This document shows, piece after piece, positions 21,053 through 28,884 of a stretch of DNA of 64,000 nucleotides. A program made the position numbers and the translations under genes. The DNA comes from Rhodococcus rhodnii (GTDB taxonomy: Bacteria > Actinomycetota > Actinomycetes > Mycobacteriales > Pseudonocardiaceae). Below the pieces are notes generated by a model. That model made no database searches. It had not been told where the DNA came from and saw only the letters and a list, made by a program, of their open reading frames with translations. Location of the stretch: NCBI GenBank assembly GCA_000720375.1, contig JOAA01000021.1, forward strand, positions 186,001 through 250,000. Direction: 5' to 3'. Each line of letters begins with the position of its first letter. Within the stretch, counting starts at the first letter, position 1.

Positions 21053-21904
21053 TTACCTCGGTTGAAGGCCCAGCCTCTCGCCGAGCCGGCCGATCCAGGC
21101 CGCGACGTCATCCGCGGCACGATCGGGCAAACCGAACACGACCTCGGTGACACCGATGGACGCCAAGTGCGCCAACCGATCCGGGTCGGGCCGCCCGCCC
21201 AGCGCGACGACCTCCGGCGCGCCGCGGCGCCCGGCGTCCCGCCAGATCGCCTGCAGCGTGGCCACTTGGTCGGTTATGTCCACTTCGTACGGCGTGGTGA
21301 TCCAGCCGTCGGCCGATCGCGCGATCCATTTGAAGGTCTTCTCGGTGCCGCCGGCGCCGATCAGCACCGGGATGTGCGCCTGCGCCGGCTTCGGCCACGC
21401 CCAGCTCGGACCGAACGACACGAATTCACCCGCGTAGCTGGCCTCATCGTCCGTCCACAGTGCACGCATGGCTTCCAGGTACTCACGCAGCACGGTCCGG
21501 CGTTTCGCACCAGGAACGCCGTGGTCGGAGAGTTCGTCCACGTTCCAGCCAAACCCGGCACCCAGGGTCACGCGGCCGCCGGACAGGTGGTCGAGACTGG
21601 CAATTGTTTTAGCCAGCGTGATGGGATCGCTCTCCACCGGGAGCGCCACCGCGGTCGCCAGCCTGATCCGGGTGGTCACCGAGGCCGCGGTCGCGAGCGC
21701 GACCCACGGATCGAGAGTCCGCATGTAGCGGTCGTCCGGAAGTGAGGAATCGCCGGTGTGTGGATGCGGCGACTCCCGTTTGACCGGAATGTGCGTATGT
21801 TCCGGCACATAGAAGGAATCCAGGCCGGCCCGCTCGGCGGCAGCCGCCGCCATCGCGGGCGCGATGCCACGGTCACTGGTGAACAGCACGATCCCATACC
21901 GCAC
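21053..21904 (-). CDS. LLM-class F420-dependent oxidoreductase
   Basis: A 283-residue luciferase-like (beta/alpha)8 barrel. The N-terminal stretch VPEHTHIPVKRESPHP, the middle LGAGFGWNVDELSDHG, and PVLIGAGGTEKTFKWIARSADGWI match the actinobacterial F420-binding subfamily common in steroid and lipid catabolism. The substrate is unknown. It is monocistronic or first on the minus strand. A palindrome fitting the KstR consensus TnnAACnnGTTnnA lies 16-29 bases upstream, suggesting control by a sterol- or acyl-CoA-responsive TetR regulator. Confidence 0.88.
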   Translation of the reverse strand: MRYGIVLFTSDRGIAPAMAAAAAERAGLDSFYVPEHTHIPVKRESPHPHTGDSSLPDDRYMRTLDPWVALATAASVTTRIRLATAVALPVESDPITLAKTIASLDHLSGGRVTLGAGFGWNVDELSDHGVPGAKRRTVLREYLEAMRALWTDDEASYAGEFVSFGPSWAWPKPAQAHIPVLIGAGGTEKTFKWIARSADGWITTPYEVDITDQVATLQAIWRDAGRRGAPEVVALGGRPDPDRLAHLASIGVTEVVFGLPDRAADDVAAWIGRLGERLGLQPR

Positions 21905-21919
21905 ACCAGGCAGCGTATT

Positions 21920-21933
21920 AGAACACGTTTCAG
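21920..21933. promoter_or_regulatory. KstR-like palindrome upstream of the F420 oxidoreductase
   Basis: TAGAACACGTTTCA fits TnnAACnnGTTnnA, the consensus of the mycobacterial/rhodococcal cholesterol regulator KstR, at every fixed position. A second copy, TGGAACGTGTTCTT at 21975-21988, fits at all but the last fixed position. Both lie in the 83-base gap before the F420 oxidoreductase. Other TetR regulators have similar sites, so the identity of the regulator is open. Confidence 0.55.
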
Positions 21934-21987
21934 TTTTGCAATCCCTGATACGCCAAGCGACGAGAGTCGCGACTGGAACGTGTTCTT

Positions 21988-22302
21988 TCAGATCTCATCC
22001 CTGGCGGGGTCGTGGTACTGGCCGAAGAACGTCGACTCGTCCAGTACCTGCAACCTGCCGCGGCCGAAGACCAGGAACCCGGTCGGCCGAAGTTCGTGCT
22101 CGCCTTCGTGATCACCCAGCACGCCCACCGGGCCGGCCTTGCCATCCCGGATGACGAAGTCGACATCCGGCGGGACAAGGCCTTGCTCTCGCAACCTGTC
22201 CACCCAGGCATCGATCTCCGGCAACACAGCCGGATCGGTGTAGCACGCGGCCCGCACGGGCGTCGGCCACGGCTGGTAGATCCTGATCACTCGACTGCGC
22301 AT
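21988..22302 (-). CDS. Hypothetical protein, 104 residues
   Basis: Not recognised. Start chosen at the ATG at 22302 (MRSRVIRIYQPWPTPVR) with GGGGA eight bases upstream; ATGs at 22311 or 22371 are possible. The protein is acidic, without signal or membrane segments, and contains IRDGKAGPVGVLGDHEGEHELRP and a conserved-looking LVFGRGRLQVLDESTFFGQY. An 18-base dyad TTCGAAC-ACAT-GTTCGAA lies 61-78 bases upstream. It follows a small LuxR-type HTH gene on the same strand, which may regulate it. Confidence 0.6.
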   Translation of the reverse strand: MRSRVIRIYQPWPTPVRAACYTDPAVLPEIDAWVDRLREQGLVPPDVDFVIRDGKAGPVGVLGDHEGEHELRPTGFLVFGRGRLQVLDESTFFGQYHDPARDEI

Positions 22303-22362
22303 GTCCGCCATTCCCCGTCGGCTCGCGAGCACGGTAAGCACCGACGGAGAACGTATCACAGG

Positions 22363-22380
22363 TTCGAACACATGTTCGAA
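22363..22380. promoter_or_regulatory. Dyad operator TTCGAAC-N4-GTTCGAA (copy A)
   Basis: The arms TTCGAACA and TGTTCGAA are perfect complements around CA. It is located between the small LuxR gene and the 104-residue hypothetical gene, both on the minus strand. It matches 16 of 18 positions of a second dyad at 26810-26827 before an MFS transporter. The shared, unusual sequence suggests that one regulator binds both. Confidence 0.55.
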
Positions 22381-22386
22381 ACCAGG

Positions 22387-22647
22387 CTAGACAGCGACGG
22401 ACTTCGGGTGCTCGTCCGCACGCGCACCGGCCAGCAGGCCGAGGCGTTCGGCCGCGGCACCGGCCTGGAAACGGTTGTCCGCCTGGAGCATCTGGTACAG
22501 GCTGGAGATCCGGCGAGCCAGAGTCCGTGGCGCGAGCGACATCCGACGGGCGATCGCGGTGTCCGGCAGGCCAGTGGCGAGCAAGCGCAGCAATTCCCGC
22601 TGTTCCCGGTCGAGAACGACAACACGTGGAGTGGTAGAGGGCTTCAT
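22387..22647 (-). CDS. Small stand-alone LuxR/NarL-type HTH protein
   Basis: An 86-residue protein that is essentially only a GerE/LuxR DNA-binding domain: LLRLLATGLPDTAIARRMSLAPRTLARRISSLYQMLQADNRFQAG fits the four-helix LuxR HTH (about residues 15-72). There is no receiver or ligand domain, so it is either an autonomous HTH regulator or the surviving C-terminus of a larger one; no coding sequence for a lost N-terminus is visible upstream. Its target may be the hypothetical gene immediately downstream. Confidence 0.8.
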   Translation of the reverse strand: MKPSTTPRVVVLDREQRELLRLLATGLPDTAIARRMSLAPRTLARRISSLYQMLQADNRFQAGAAAERLGLLAGARADEHPKSVAV

Positions 22648-23010
22648 TTCGGTACGGCTCCCGATACGGCGGTCGGTAGGACGCCTGGTGTGATGCCAGC
22701 GCCGACATCACACCAGGCCGTGCCTCGGACGCTGCCCGGTGCCGAAGGGGGCATCGGCACCGAGCGGTGAACAGATACGAGCCCTGCCCTCATATCTGTT
22801 CGAGAAAGCGTTTCTTGAGGCTGTCGCACCCCATCGCAGTGCGACAAGAACGACGCTACACCCGCAAAGGCGGTCAGCAAGGCGATCGGCCTGGAGTTTT
22901 CGCGCACTGTGTGGTGGCCATTCGGGCATCGGGCCAGGATGGATGTCGAGAGTGGACAGTCCATGATGCTTTATGGACCCAGAATGGACCATGACGAGAG
23001 GAGACAACTC
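22648..23010. other. Intergenic region, 363 bases, no gene seen
   Basis: No reading frame here shows family similarity. It holds an inverted repeat TGTCGCAC (22822-22829) / GTGCGACA (22839-22846) with a 9-base spacer, and a smaller dyad AGAAA-GCG-TTTCT at 22803-22815. These are candidate operators for the cupin gene (start 23011) or the divergent LuxR gene. The GAGAGGAGA Shine-Dalgarno of the cupin gene is at about 22995-23003. Confidence 0.5.
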
Positions 23011-23433
23011 ATGCGGTTAGCCGCACTCGCCGGCGCGGTGCTCACCACGGTCGCCTTGTCGGCGACCACAGCCAACGCCACTCCCCCGAGCGGGGTCACT
23101 GGGACAATCATCAGCAAGACGACCGCCGGAGGCAAGGACTACATCCTCCGGGAGATCACCCTGGCCGCAGGCGGAACGACCGGGTGGCACCACCACGAGG
23201 GGACGCTGTACGCCCTGGTGCGCAGCGGAACACTGACGCACAACAAGTCCGACTGCTCGATCGATGGCATCTACGGGCCTGGCTCGGTGTTCGTCGAGCC
23301 GGCCGGCGAGGGCAACATCCACGTCGGTCGCAACCTAGGAAAAACACCAGTGGTACTGGATGTCCTGTATGTCCTGCCGGAGGGCGCGCCACTGTCGGTG
23401 GACGAACCGAACCCTGGCTGCGACTTCCAGTAG
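23011..23433 (+). CDS. Secreted cupin-domain protein
   Basis: A 140-residue protein with a Sec signal peptide (MRLAALAGAVLTTVALSATTANA) cleaved near residue 23, and a single cupin barrel: GGTTGWHHHEGTLYALVRSG supplies the HxH...E metal-binding motif, and GSVFVEPAGEGNIHVGRN the second motif with His. The enzymatic role is unknown. Two Cys (in SDCSID and PGCDFQ) could form a disulfide outside the cell. The start at 23011 is set by GAGAGGAGA and the signal peptide. Confidence 0.82.
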   Translation: MRLAALAGAVLTTVALSATTANATPPSGVTGTIISKTTAGGKDYILREITLAAGGTTGWHHHEGTLYALVRSGTLTHNKSDCSIDGIYGPGSVFVEPAGEGNIHVGRNLGKTPVVLDVLYVLPEGAPLSVDEPNPGCDFQ

Positions 23434-23524
23434 CCGCCCGGTCTTCCGCCCAATCGTCAGATGACTTGACCATCACTGGACTTGCCGTTGACGAACGCTG
23501 TGGCCGAAAGGCTGTGAAGCACGC

Positions 23525-23553
23525 GTGAAGCCGGTGCCCCGCATCGGCTTCAC
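23525..23553. terminator. Hairpin between convergent genes
   Basis: GTGAAGCCG (23525-23533) pairs perfectly with CGGCTTCAC (23545-23553) across an 11-base loop. It sits at the convergent junction of the cupin gene and the chorismate mutase gene, overlapping the stop of the latter. It is probably a bidirectional terminator without a U-tract, as is common in actinobacteria. Confidence 0.55.
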
Positions 23554-24050
23554 CGCACGAAAACCGGGTGCAAGGACACCGCGACCGCGTGCCGGTGCAG
23601 TTCGTCCAACGGGTGAACGATGTCGTCGAGCCGCCAGATCCCGCACAGCATGGTCGGCCGCCAGAGCTCCACCGTCGCGTGCAACTGGCCCAGAATCTGC
23701 TCGGTCAGCAGGTCCAGCTGCGGGCGCACTTCGGTCTCCAGATCCGGTGTGCGGCCCGGCCGCTCGTCCGGGTGCCGTTCCCACCGCCTGAACAGTCCAC
23801 GTTGGACGATCTTGCTCGCCTTGATCTGAGCGCGGAAGAACCGCGCGGGCGGCCCCGAGGGCATACCACGGCGCAGTGACTCGGCCACCACCCCGTCAAG
23901 GATCTGCTGTTCCCGCACCGGGTCGTCGATCTGCCGGCCGGTGCCGAACTTCGCGGCCGCGACCAGATCGCTGAGCATCACCCTTCGTACCGCCAACTCG
24001 GCGAGCGGCCCGAAGGGATCCCCAGGTCCGGCGGCCAAGCCGACCATCAC
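23550..24050 (-). CDS. Chorismate mutase, AroQ type
   Basis: Converts chorismate to prephenate, the branch point to Phe and Tyr; 166 residues. An all-helical AroQ fold with similarity to the AroQ-gamma group is visible in RRVMLSDLVAAAKFGTGRQIDDPVREQQILDGV and FFRAQIKASKIVQRGLFRRW, giving the Arg, Lys, Glu and Gln active-site positions. AroQ-gamma proteins are usually exported, but here the frame opens with GTG-ATG directly after an in-frame TAG and no signal peptide is encoded. It is either a cytosolic form or one that has lost its leader. Confidence 0.75.
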   Translation of the reverse strand: MMVGLAAGPGDPFGPLAELAVRRVMLSDLVAAAKFGTGRQIDDPVREQQILDGVVAESLRRGMPSGPPARFFRAQIKASKIVQRGLFRRWERHPDERPGRTPDLETEVRPQLDLLTEQILGQLHATVELWRPTMLCGIWRLDDIVHPLDELHRHAVAVSLHPVFVR

Positions 24051-24155
24051 CTATCCCGTGCTGCCGAACGTGATCACGCAACGCATGAAATCCACGGTAC
24101 CTGCCCGATCAGTTTCCGCCCCCTGTCCGGTCTGTATTGGCATGGAGGTGTCTTC

Positions 24156-24599
24156 ATGTCCTTTAACTGGCTACTGACCGGTTTATTCCTGGCGACCGGG
24201 GTGTGGTTCACGATCGGCTGCGCCACGGCGGCCGGGGCCGAGCGGGTCACCAGTGGCGGCCACGCGGTGATGAGCCTGGCCATGGTCGCGATGGTCTGGG
24301 GTGTCCCGTTGCCCCTGTGGCTCCAGGTAGCCGTTTTCACCGCGATCACTGTGTGGTTCGCCGGCCTGGCCACCGTGTCCCACCGGCGGCACGGGTTGCG
24401 CGCAGTGCACCACGCGCTCATGGGCGCGAGCATGGCGTGGATGGTCTGCGCCATGGCCCTGCCCGTCGGCCATCAGGTCATGGTCGTTTTTGCCTGGTAT
24501 TTCCTGATCGCCACGCTCCCACTGGTTGGGAAGCAGATCGACGCGCTCGGCCACGCCGCCATGAGCGCGGGCACCGGCCTGATGTTGCTGGCGATGTGA
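24156..24599 (+). CDS. DUF5134-type membrane protein
   Basis: A 147-residue integral membrane protein with about five hydrophobic helices (MSFNWLLTGLFLATGVWFTI; AVMSLAMVAMVWGVPLPLWLQ and others) and conserved His residues in HAVMSLAM, RAVHHALMGASMAWM and LGHAAMSAG. These resemble actinobacterial DUF5134 proteins, sometimes found near copper genes. The function is unknown. The His/Met pattern could bind metal (inference). The next gene starts 9 bases downstream, so they may be co-transcribed. Confidence 0.7.
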   Translation: MSFNWLLTGLFLATGVWFTIGCATAAGAERVTSGGHAVMSLAMVAMVWGVPLPLWLQVAVFTAITVWFAGLATVSHRRHGLRAVHHALMGASMAWMVCAMALPVGHQVMVVFAWYFLIATLPLVGKQIDALGHAAMSAGTGLMLLAM

Positions 24600-24608
24600 G
24601 CAGGAATA

Positions 24609-25586
24609 ATGCCGGGCATGAGCTTCACCATGGTGTTCGTGCCACCGCAGCAGGACGAGACCGCCACCTGGCCGCGGCGGCTCGCCGAGGCTGTCCCTGG
24701 TCTTCGCGTGCTGCGACCGGACACTGCTGAGGAAGCGGCCGAGGCGTTGCGCGCGGCTGACGCAGCCTACGGCGCACTGCCCGAGGAGTTGTTGGCGCAC
24801 GCCGGACAGCTGCGGTGGTTGCAGGCTCCGCAGGCCGGGCCGCCAGCCGGGTTCTACCACCCCAAGCTGATCGAGCACCCGGTCCAGGTGACCAACATGC
24901 GAGACACGTACACCGATCACGTCGCCACGCACACCATGGCACTCGTCCTGGCGCTGGCGCGCGGGCTGCCGCAGTACGTTCGTGCGCAGGCTCAGTCGAC
25001 CTGGGCGCCGGACTGGGATCCAAGCTCGGTGCTGGCGATGGCCGAGTCGACCGCGTTGATCGTCGGTGTCGGCGCGATCGGCAAGGAAGTCGGCCGGATG
25101 CTGTCGGCATTCGGCACCCGCGTGGTCGGCGTCGACGCGCGGCACGCTGACCCGGTTGAGGGATTCGCTGAAATCCTGCCCGCAAACGCGCTGGACGAGC
25201 AACTCGGTCAAGCCGACTTGGTCGTCATCACCGTGCCGCACACGCCCGAAACAGAGGGCATGTTCGACGCCGAGCGGCTCGCGAAACTGCGCAGCAATGC
25301 TTATCTGGTCAATATCGGCCGTGGCCCGACGCTGCGCCTTGAGGCACTCAACGACGCGTTGGCCGCCGGCAAACTCGCCGGCGCCGCCCTCGACGTCTTC
25401 GAAACGGAGCCGCTCCCGTCAGACAATCCACTGTGGACGCGACCGGACGTGCTGATCACGCCGCACGTGGCGGGTGCGGGCCCGCACGCCGAAGAACGCC
25501 GATTCGCCGTCACCGTGGAGAACGCGAAACGCTTCGCCGCTGGCGATCCTTTGATCAACGTGGTGGACAAGGCTCATTGGCACTGA
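24609..25586 (+). CDS. D-isomer-specific 2-hydroxyacid dehydrogenase
   Basis: NAD(P)-dependent oxidoreductase of 325 residues. The Rossmann motif is ALIVGVGAIGKEVGRML, near 145-160. The catalytic Arg is in VNIGRGPTLRL, the Glu in VFETEPLP and the His in LITPHVAGAG, so the active-site triad is complete. The N-terminal domain is short and divergent, as in GhrA-like or phosphonate-dehydrogenase-like members. The substrate is unknown. AGCAGGA precedes the ATG at 24609. It ends overlapping the convergent MFS gene by 32 bases. Confidence 0.88.
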   Translation: MPGMSFTMVFVPPQQDETATWPRRLAEAVPGLRVLRPDTAEEAAEALRAADAAYGALPEELLAHAGQLRWLQAPQAGPPAGFYHPKLIEHPVQVTNMRDTYTDHVATHTMALVLALARGLPQYVRAQAQSTWAPDWDPSSVLAMAESTALIVGVGAIGKEVGRMLSAFGTRVVGVDARHADPVEGFAEILPANALDEQLGQADLVVITVPHTPETEGMFDAERLAKLRSNAYLVNIGRGPTLRLEALNDALAAGKLAGAALDVFETEPLPSDNPLWTRPDVLITPHVAGAGPHAEERRFAVTVENAKRFAAGDPLINVVDKAHWH

Positions 25587-26772
25587 GGTGCGGTACGCGG
25601 TCAGGCCAGGCAGCGGTCCGCTGCTGAGGAACAGCGGCGGACCGCACCACCCCCGGCCGCACCACGATCAATCCGGCACACGCCTGTCCACAGAGGACAG
25701 CGAGCACCATGACGAGCGAGACTTGCCACGACTGCGTGATGGTGTGCACGAGTCCACAAGCGAGCGCGCCGACTCCGGCGATGAGATATCCGCCGCCCTG
25801 AACCATCGCCGACAACGCCGTTGTGATTTGCGGATCCGCGCCTGCCCGTCTCGGAATACTGGTCAATGCCAAGGCGATACCGCCCATGCCGATGCCGAGC
25901 CCGGTCGCCCATAACCAAGGCATCACGGCTGGTGCGACAAGCAGCCCAACGACACTCACCATGCTCGGCAGCACGAGTAAAGCGAGCAATGCGTGCTGAT
26001 TGTGCCGCTTGTGCACCCACCATGGCACCAGCCACATCATCGGCAAGCCAAGGATCATGGCCAGGCTCAGGCAAGCCCCGGCGACATCAGCCGACACGCC
26101 CGCGTCCCGCAGGATCGCCGGTAACCAGCCCATCACCAGGAACGTCACCGTGGAGACAAGTCCGAAATAGACCGTCAAACCCCAGGCCGGACCCGACTTC
26201 GACACCGCGAACGGGCTCAGCGCACCCCTGCTCGGCCGATTTCCGCCCAGCCCACGGGAAAACGGCACAGTGATGGCCGCCAACACGGCCCACCCGGCCA
26301 GCCCGAAGCGCCACGACGACTCGCTGACGATCCACGGCGTGATCAACGCTCCCGCCGTGCTGCCGCAGCCAAGTGACAGCGTGTAGCACACACTGAAAGC
26401 GGTGGACTTTCCACCGACCAGCAACGGAAGCATGGTCGCGATCAACGCGATCGCCACGCATACCAACACAGTTCCGGCCACCAGCAGGACCGACCCGCCC
26501 GCGACCCGGATCACCTGGGCGACCGCCAGAAGGACCAGCGCGACCTGAACTGTCCTTTGTGTACCCGTCGCAGCCTGTAACCACGGCGTGAGCAAACCGC
26601 CGATTCCGCACACCCACAAGGGAAGCGCGACAAGGACCGCCGCGACCGCACCGGTCACTCCCGGCGCGGTCGCGATGTCCGGCAGCGCCGACCCGAGGCT
26701 CGTCACCGCGGGCCTGAGGTTGAGTCCCAAGAGGAACACCACCGCAGCGGACCAGATCGGGCCCCGGACCAT
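25555..26772 (-). CDS. MFS transporter, CynX/NimT-like
   Basis: A 405-residue carrier with about twelve transmembrane helices. The N-terminal FLLGLNLRPAVTSLGSALPDI is the signature of the CynX (cyanate/nitroimidazole) MFS subfamily. The substrate is not predictable. An operator-like dyad (26810-26827) lies 38-55 bases upstream of the start. A run of hydrophilic residues after the last helix overlaps the 2-hydroxyacid dehydrogenase gene end. Confidence 0.86.
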   Translation of the reverse strand: MVRGPIWSAAVVFLLGLNLRPAVTSLGSALPDIATAPGVTGAVAAVLVALPLWVCGIGGLLTPWLQAATGTQRTVQVALVLLAVAQVIRVAGGSVLLVAGTVLVCVAIALIATMLPLLVGGKSTAFSVCYTLSLGCGSTAGALITPWIVSESSWRFGLAGWAVLAAITVPFSRGLGGNRPSRGALSPFAVSKSGPAWGLTVYFGLVSTVTFLVMGWLPAILRDAGVSADVAGACLSLAMILGLPMMWLVPWWVHKRHNQHALLALLVLPSMVSVVGLLVAPAVMPWLWATGLGIGMGGIALALTSIPRRAGADPQITTALSAMVQGGGYLIAGVGALACGLVHTITQSWQVSLVMVLAVLCGQACAGLIVVRPGVVRSAAVPQQRTAAWPDRVPHLSANEPCPPR

Positions 26773-26809
26773 CGCTCCCCCTTTCGCCGCCCGGAGACCC
26801 TAGCACGCG

Positions 26810-26827
26810 TTCGAACGCATGTTCGAT
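26810..26827. promoter_or_regulatory. Dyad operator TTCGAAC-N4-GTTCGA (copy B)
   Basis: TTCGAAC-GCAT-GTTCGAT, overlapping a perfect 12-base palindrome GCGTTCGAACGC at 26807-26818. It matches copy A (22363-22380) at 16 of 18 positions. It lies just upstream of the MFS transporter start (26772) and about 155 bases from the divergent deazaflavin oxidoreductase gene. A TetR- or MarR-type repressor site is the likeliest reading. Confidence 0.55.
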
Positions 26828-26980
26828 TCAGGGTCGATCTTTCTTGGGTGATCGAAAAGAAGGGATGACCGGACGCTACGTCGGGTCAGGATGGGTGTCG
26901 AGAACGTGGCGCCGGCTCCGTCCCAGGGACACCAGCGTCGTGGTAATAGATCACCATCAGCATCAGAAAGGATCTCCACC

Positions 26981-27427
26981 ATGGCTGTCGCCGATGACCT
27001 CGACCGCGCCACCGACTCGACGTGGGACTGGGTCGCTGAGCACACCCGTAAGTACATAGCCTCGGGCGGAACCGAGGGTCACGAGTCGAACGGCGTGTAC
27101 ACACTCGTGCTCGCCACAACCGGACGCCGGACCGGCGAGCCGCGTCGCACCTGCCTGATCTACGGCACGTCGGGCGATGACTTCGTCGTCGTCGCCTCCA
27201 AGGGCGGTGCCGACGAGGATCCGGCGTGGTTCAAGAACCTCCAGGCGGAGCCGACCGTCGGAGTACAGGTCGGCACACGCCGGTTCACCGCACGCGCCCG
27301 TGTCGCGTCCGCGGCCGAACGCGAGCCGCTCTGGACCCAGATGGCGGGCATCTTCCCGCTGTACAACGAGTACGCACAGAAGACCGACCGCGTAATCCCG
27401 ATCGTTCTGCTCACCCCGCAGGACTGA
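26981..27427 (+). CDS. Deazaflavin (F420)-dependent nitroreductase-family protein
   Basis: A 148-residue split-barrel protein of the Ddn family. GVYTLVLATTGRRTGEPRRTCLIY followed by GDDFVVVASKGGADEDPAWFKNL is the family hallmark, with F420-phosphate-binding Arg/Lys. The start is the ATG at 26981 behind GAAAGGA; the longer frame from 26891 lacks similarity. Members reduce activated C=C bonds or nitro groups, or act as F420H2-dependent quinone reductases. Divergent from the MFS carrier. Confidence 0.88.
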   Translation: MAVADDLDRATDSTWDWVAEHTRKYIASGGTEGHESNGVYTLVLATTGRRTGEPRRTCLIYGTSGDDFVVVASKGGADEDPAWFKNLQAEPTVGVQVGTRRFTARARVASAAEREPLWTQMAGIFPLYNEYAQKTDRVIPIVLLTPQD

Positions 27428-27435
27428 CCGGGCCG

Positions 27436-28131
27436 TTACGTCGGCTCGGTGAGCGCGGCACGTGCAGTCAGGATTTCGCCCTCACGCGCGTAGGTGACGT
27501 CGATTTCCGTACCGATGGGGTGTTCCCTGGTGAACATCCACAGGTCGCTGCGCGAGAACACCGGAGCGCCGCCGAGCTTCAGAATGATGTCACCGGGCTG
27601 AATCCCGGCCTTGGCGGCGAAAGCACCGTCATCGACCGACAATACGACCGGGCCGGCCAGCAGATCGTCGGTCAGCATGCCCAGTCCGGATTGGAAGGTG
27701 AAGAACCTGTCGTAGCGCACACCGGTGCGCAGGTACAGATCGAGGGCCGCCAACGTCTGCACCCAGCCGAGCCCGACGTTGTCCAGATGGGTCTGCCAGT
27801 CCTCGCCTTCACCGAAACCGGCCTGGGTCACCGTGATCCGCGTGCCGCTGCCCTGTTCCTCAAAGGTGACAGTCACTTCGCTCTCGGCAGGAAGGAAAGT
27901 CGCCCCTTCCTTGTAGACGAGCTTGTTCGGTGGATCGGCGTCGACGATGCTCCACACCAGCTGGCCGTAGTCGTCGGCGGCCCACGCGATCCGGCCGCCA
28001 GGGCGAACGTCGGTTTCCTCGACCGTGCCCGTCAGCCACACCTCGAGGTCCTTCGCGTCGGTGAACGCCTGCCACGCGCGCTCGACCGGGACGGACAACG
28101 AGAAAGTCTTCTGGTACTTGCCGTAGTTCAC
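27436..28131 (-). CDS. SRPBCC (AHSA1-like) domain fused to a PDZ domain
   Basis: A 231-residue protein. Residues about 1-140 form an AHSA1/START-like helix-grip fold (YQKTFSLSVPVERAWQAFTDAKDLEVWLTG; GFGEGEDWQTHLDNVGLGWVQTL). Residues about 148-231 form a PDZ domain (GPVVLSVDDGAFAAKAGIQPGDIILKLGGAPVFSRSDL). No signal or membrane segment is seen. AHSA1-like proteins with an ArsR repressor in the same operon are common, but a C-terminal PDZ is unusual and suggests binding of a protein C-terminus. Its ATG overlaps the stop of the ArsR gene (ATGA). Confidence 0.85.
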   Translation of the reverse strand: MNYGKYQKTFSLSVPVERAWQAFTDAKDLEVWLTGTVEETDVRPGGRIAWAADDYGQLVWSIVDADPPNKLVYKEGATFLPAESEVTVTFEEQGSGTRITVTQAGFGEGEDWQTHLDNVGLGWVQTLAALDLYLRTGVRYDRFFTFQSGLGMLTDDLLAGPVVLSVDDGAFAAKAGIQPGDIILKLGGAPVFSRSDLWMFTREHPIGTEIDVTYAREGEILTARAALTEPT

Positions 28132-28706
28132 GACTTCTCCTTCGGATCCGGATGCACAGCGAGGACGACGCGGTACGGATCTCCTTGCGAGTCCCCATAC
28201 TTCTTCAAGATCGGCCCGACGGCCGACATGTACTCCTTGAGAAAAGCGGTCCGCTGCGCGGCATCCGCCAAGCGAACCTCGGCCTCGACCGCGGCACTGG
28301 CGATCTTCTCGCCATCGAACGCGGCTCGATCAAGCAGGAGCGCGGCCGCCTGCTGTAACCGCTCACCGACCGCGACCAGGTTCTCCAACGCCACCTGTTC
28401 CGCGAGCGCATCGATCCGCGCCCGGTCGACCCAGGCGAGCCGCGGCGAGACGACGTAGGTGGCGGCGGTGGCCTGGTAGAGGCTTTCGACCAAGTTGCCC
28501 GCCCGGCGCTCGCCGACCCGGTGCGCGAGGCCGACCCGCTCCAGCTCTTTGACGTGGTAGTTCACCTTCTGCCGAGGTTCCCCCAGCTCACGCGCGACGG
28601 CCGCGGCGGAGCCCGGCTCCCTGAGCGCGGCAAGGATCCGCAGGCGCATCGGATGCGCCATGGCTTGCACGGCTTCGGTGCTGGTGACCTCGGCGATCGA
28701 CTTCAC
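28128..28706 (-). CDS. ArsR-family helix-turn-helix regulator
   Basis: A 192-residue DNA-binding protein from the GTG at 28706 (VKSIAEVTSTEAVQAMAHPMRLRIL). The winged helix at about residues 10-75 is ArsR-like (MRLRILAALREPGSAAAVARELGEPRQKVNYHVKELERVGL). A C-terminal helical domain of about 110 residues without Cys metal sites follows. Four-base overlap with the SRPBCC-PDZ gene indicates strict coupling. There is no evident Shine-Dalgarno, so it may be leaderless. The 125 upstream residues of the longer frame overlap a divergent gene and are rejected. Confidence 0.87.
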   Translation of the reverse strand: MKSIAEVTSTEAVQAMAHPMRLRILAALREPGSAAAVARELGEPRQKVNYHVKELERVGLAHRVGERRAGNLVESLYQATAATYVVSPRLAWVDRARIDALAEQVALENLVAVGERLQQAAALLLDRAAFDGEKIASAAVEAEVRLADAAQRTAFLKEYMSAVGPILKKYGDSQGDPYRVVLAVHPDPKEKS

Positions 28707-28884
28707 GACAGTGATAGTCGTCCGGAAAAGAAAACTTGTCAAGGGCCCGTTGGATCCCGATGGAGCAGGCCCTTTCAGGGTGGGAGCAGACTTGGCGGGC
28801 CGCGACGTCACACGGCGCCGCCGACTGATCAAGTCGACCGAGCCGAAACCGGTTCCCCCTGGGGAATTGTTGTTGCGGTGGAGC

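Noticed and set aside
22739..22966. Short frames in the gap before the cupin gene
   Set aside because: No Shine-Dalgarno, no family similarity, overlapping frames on both strands of equal quality.
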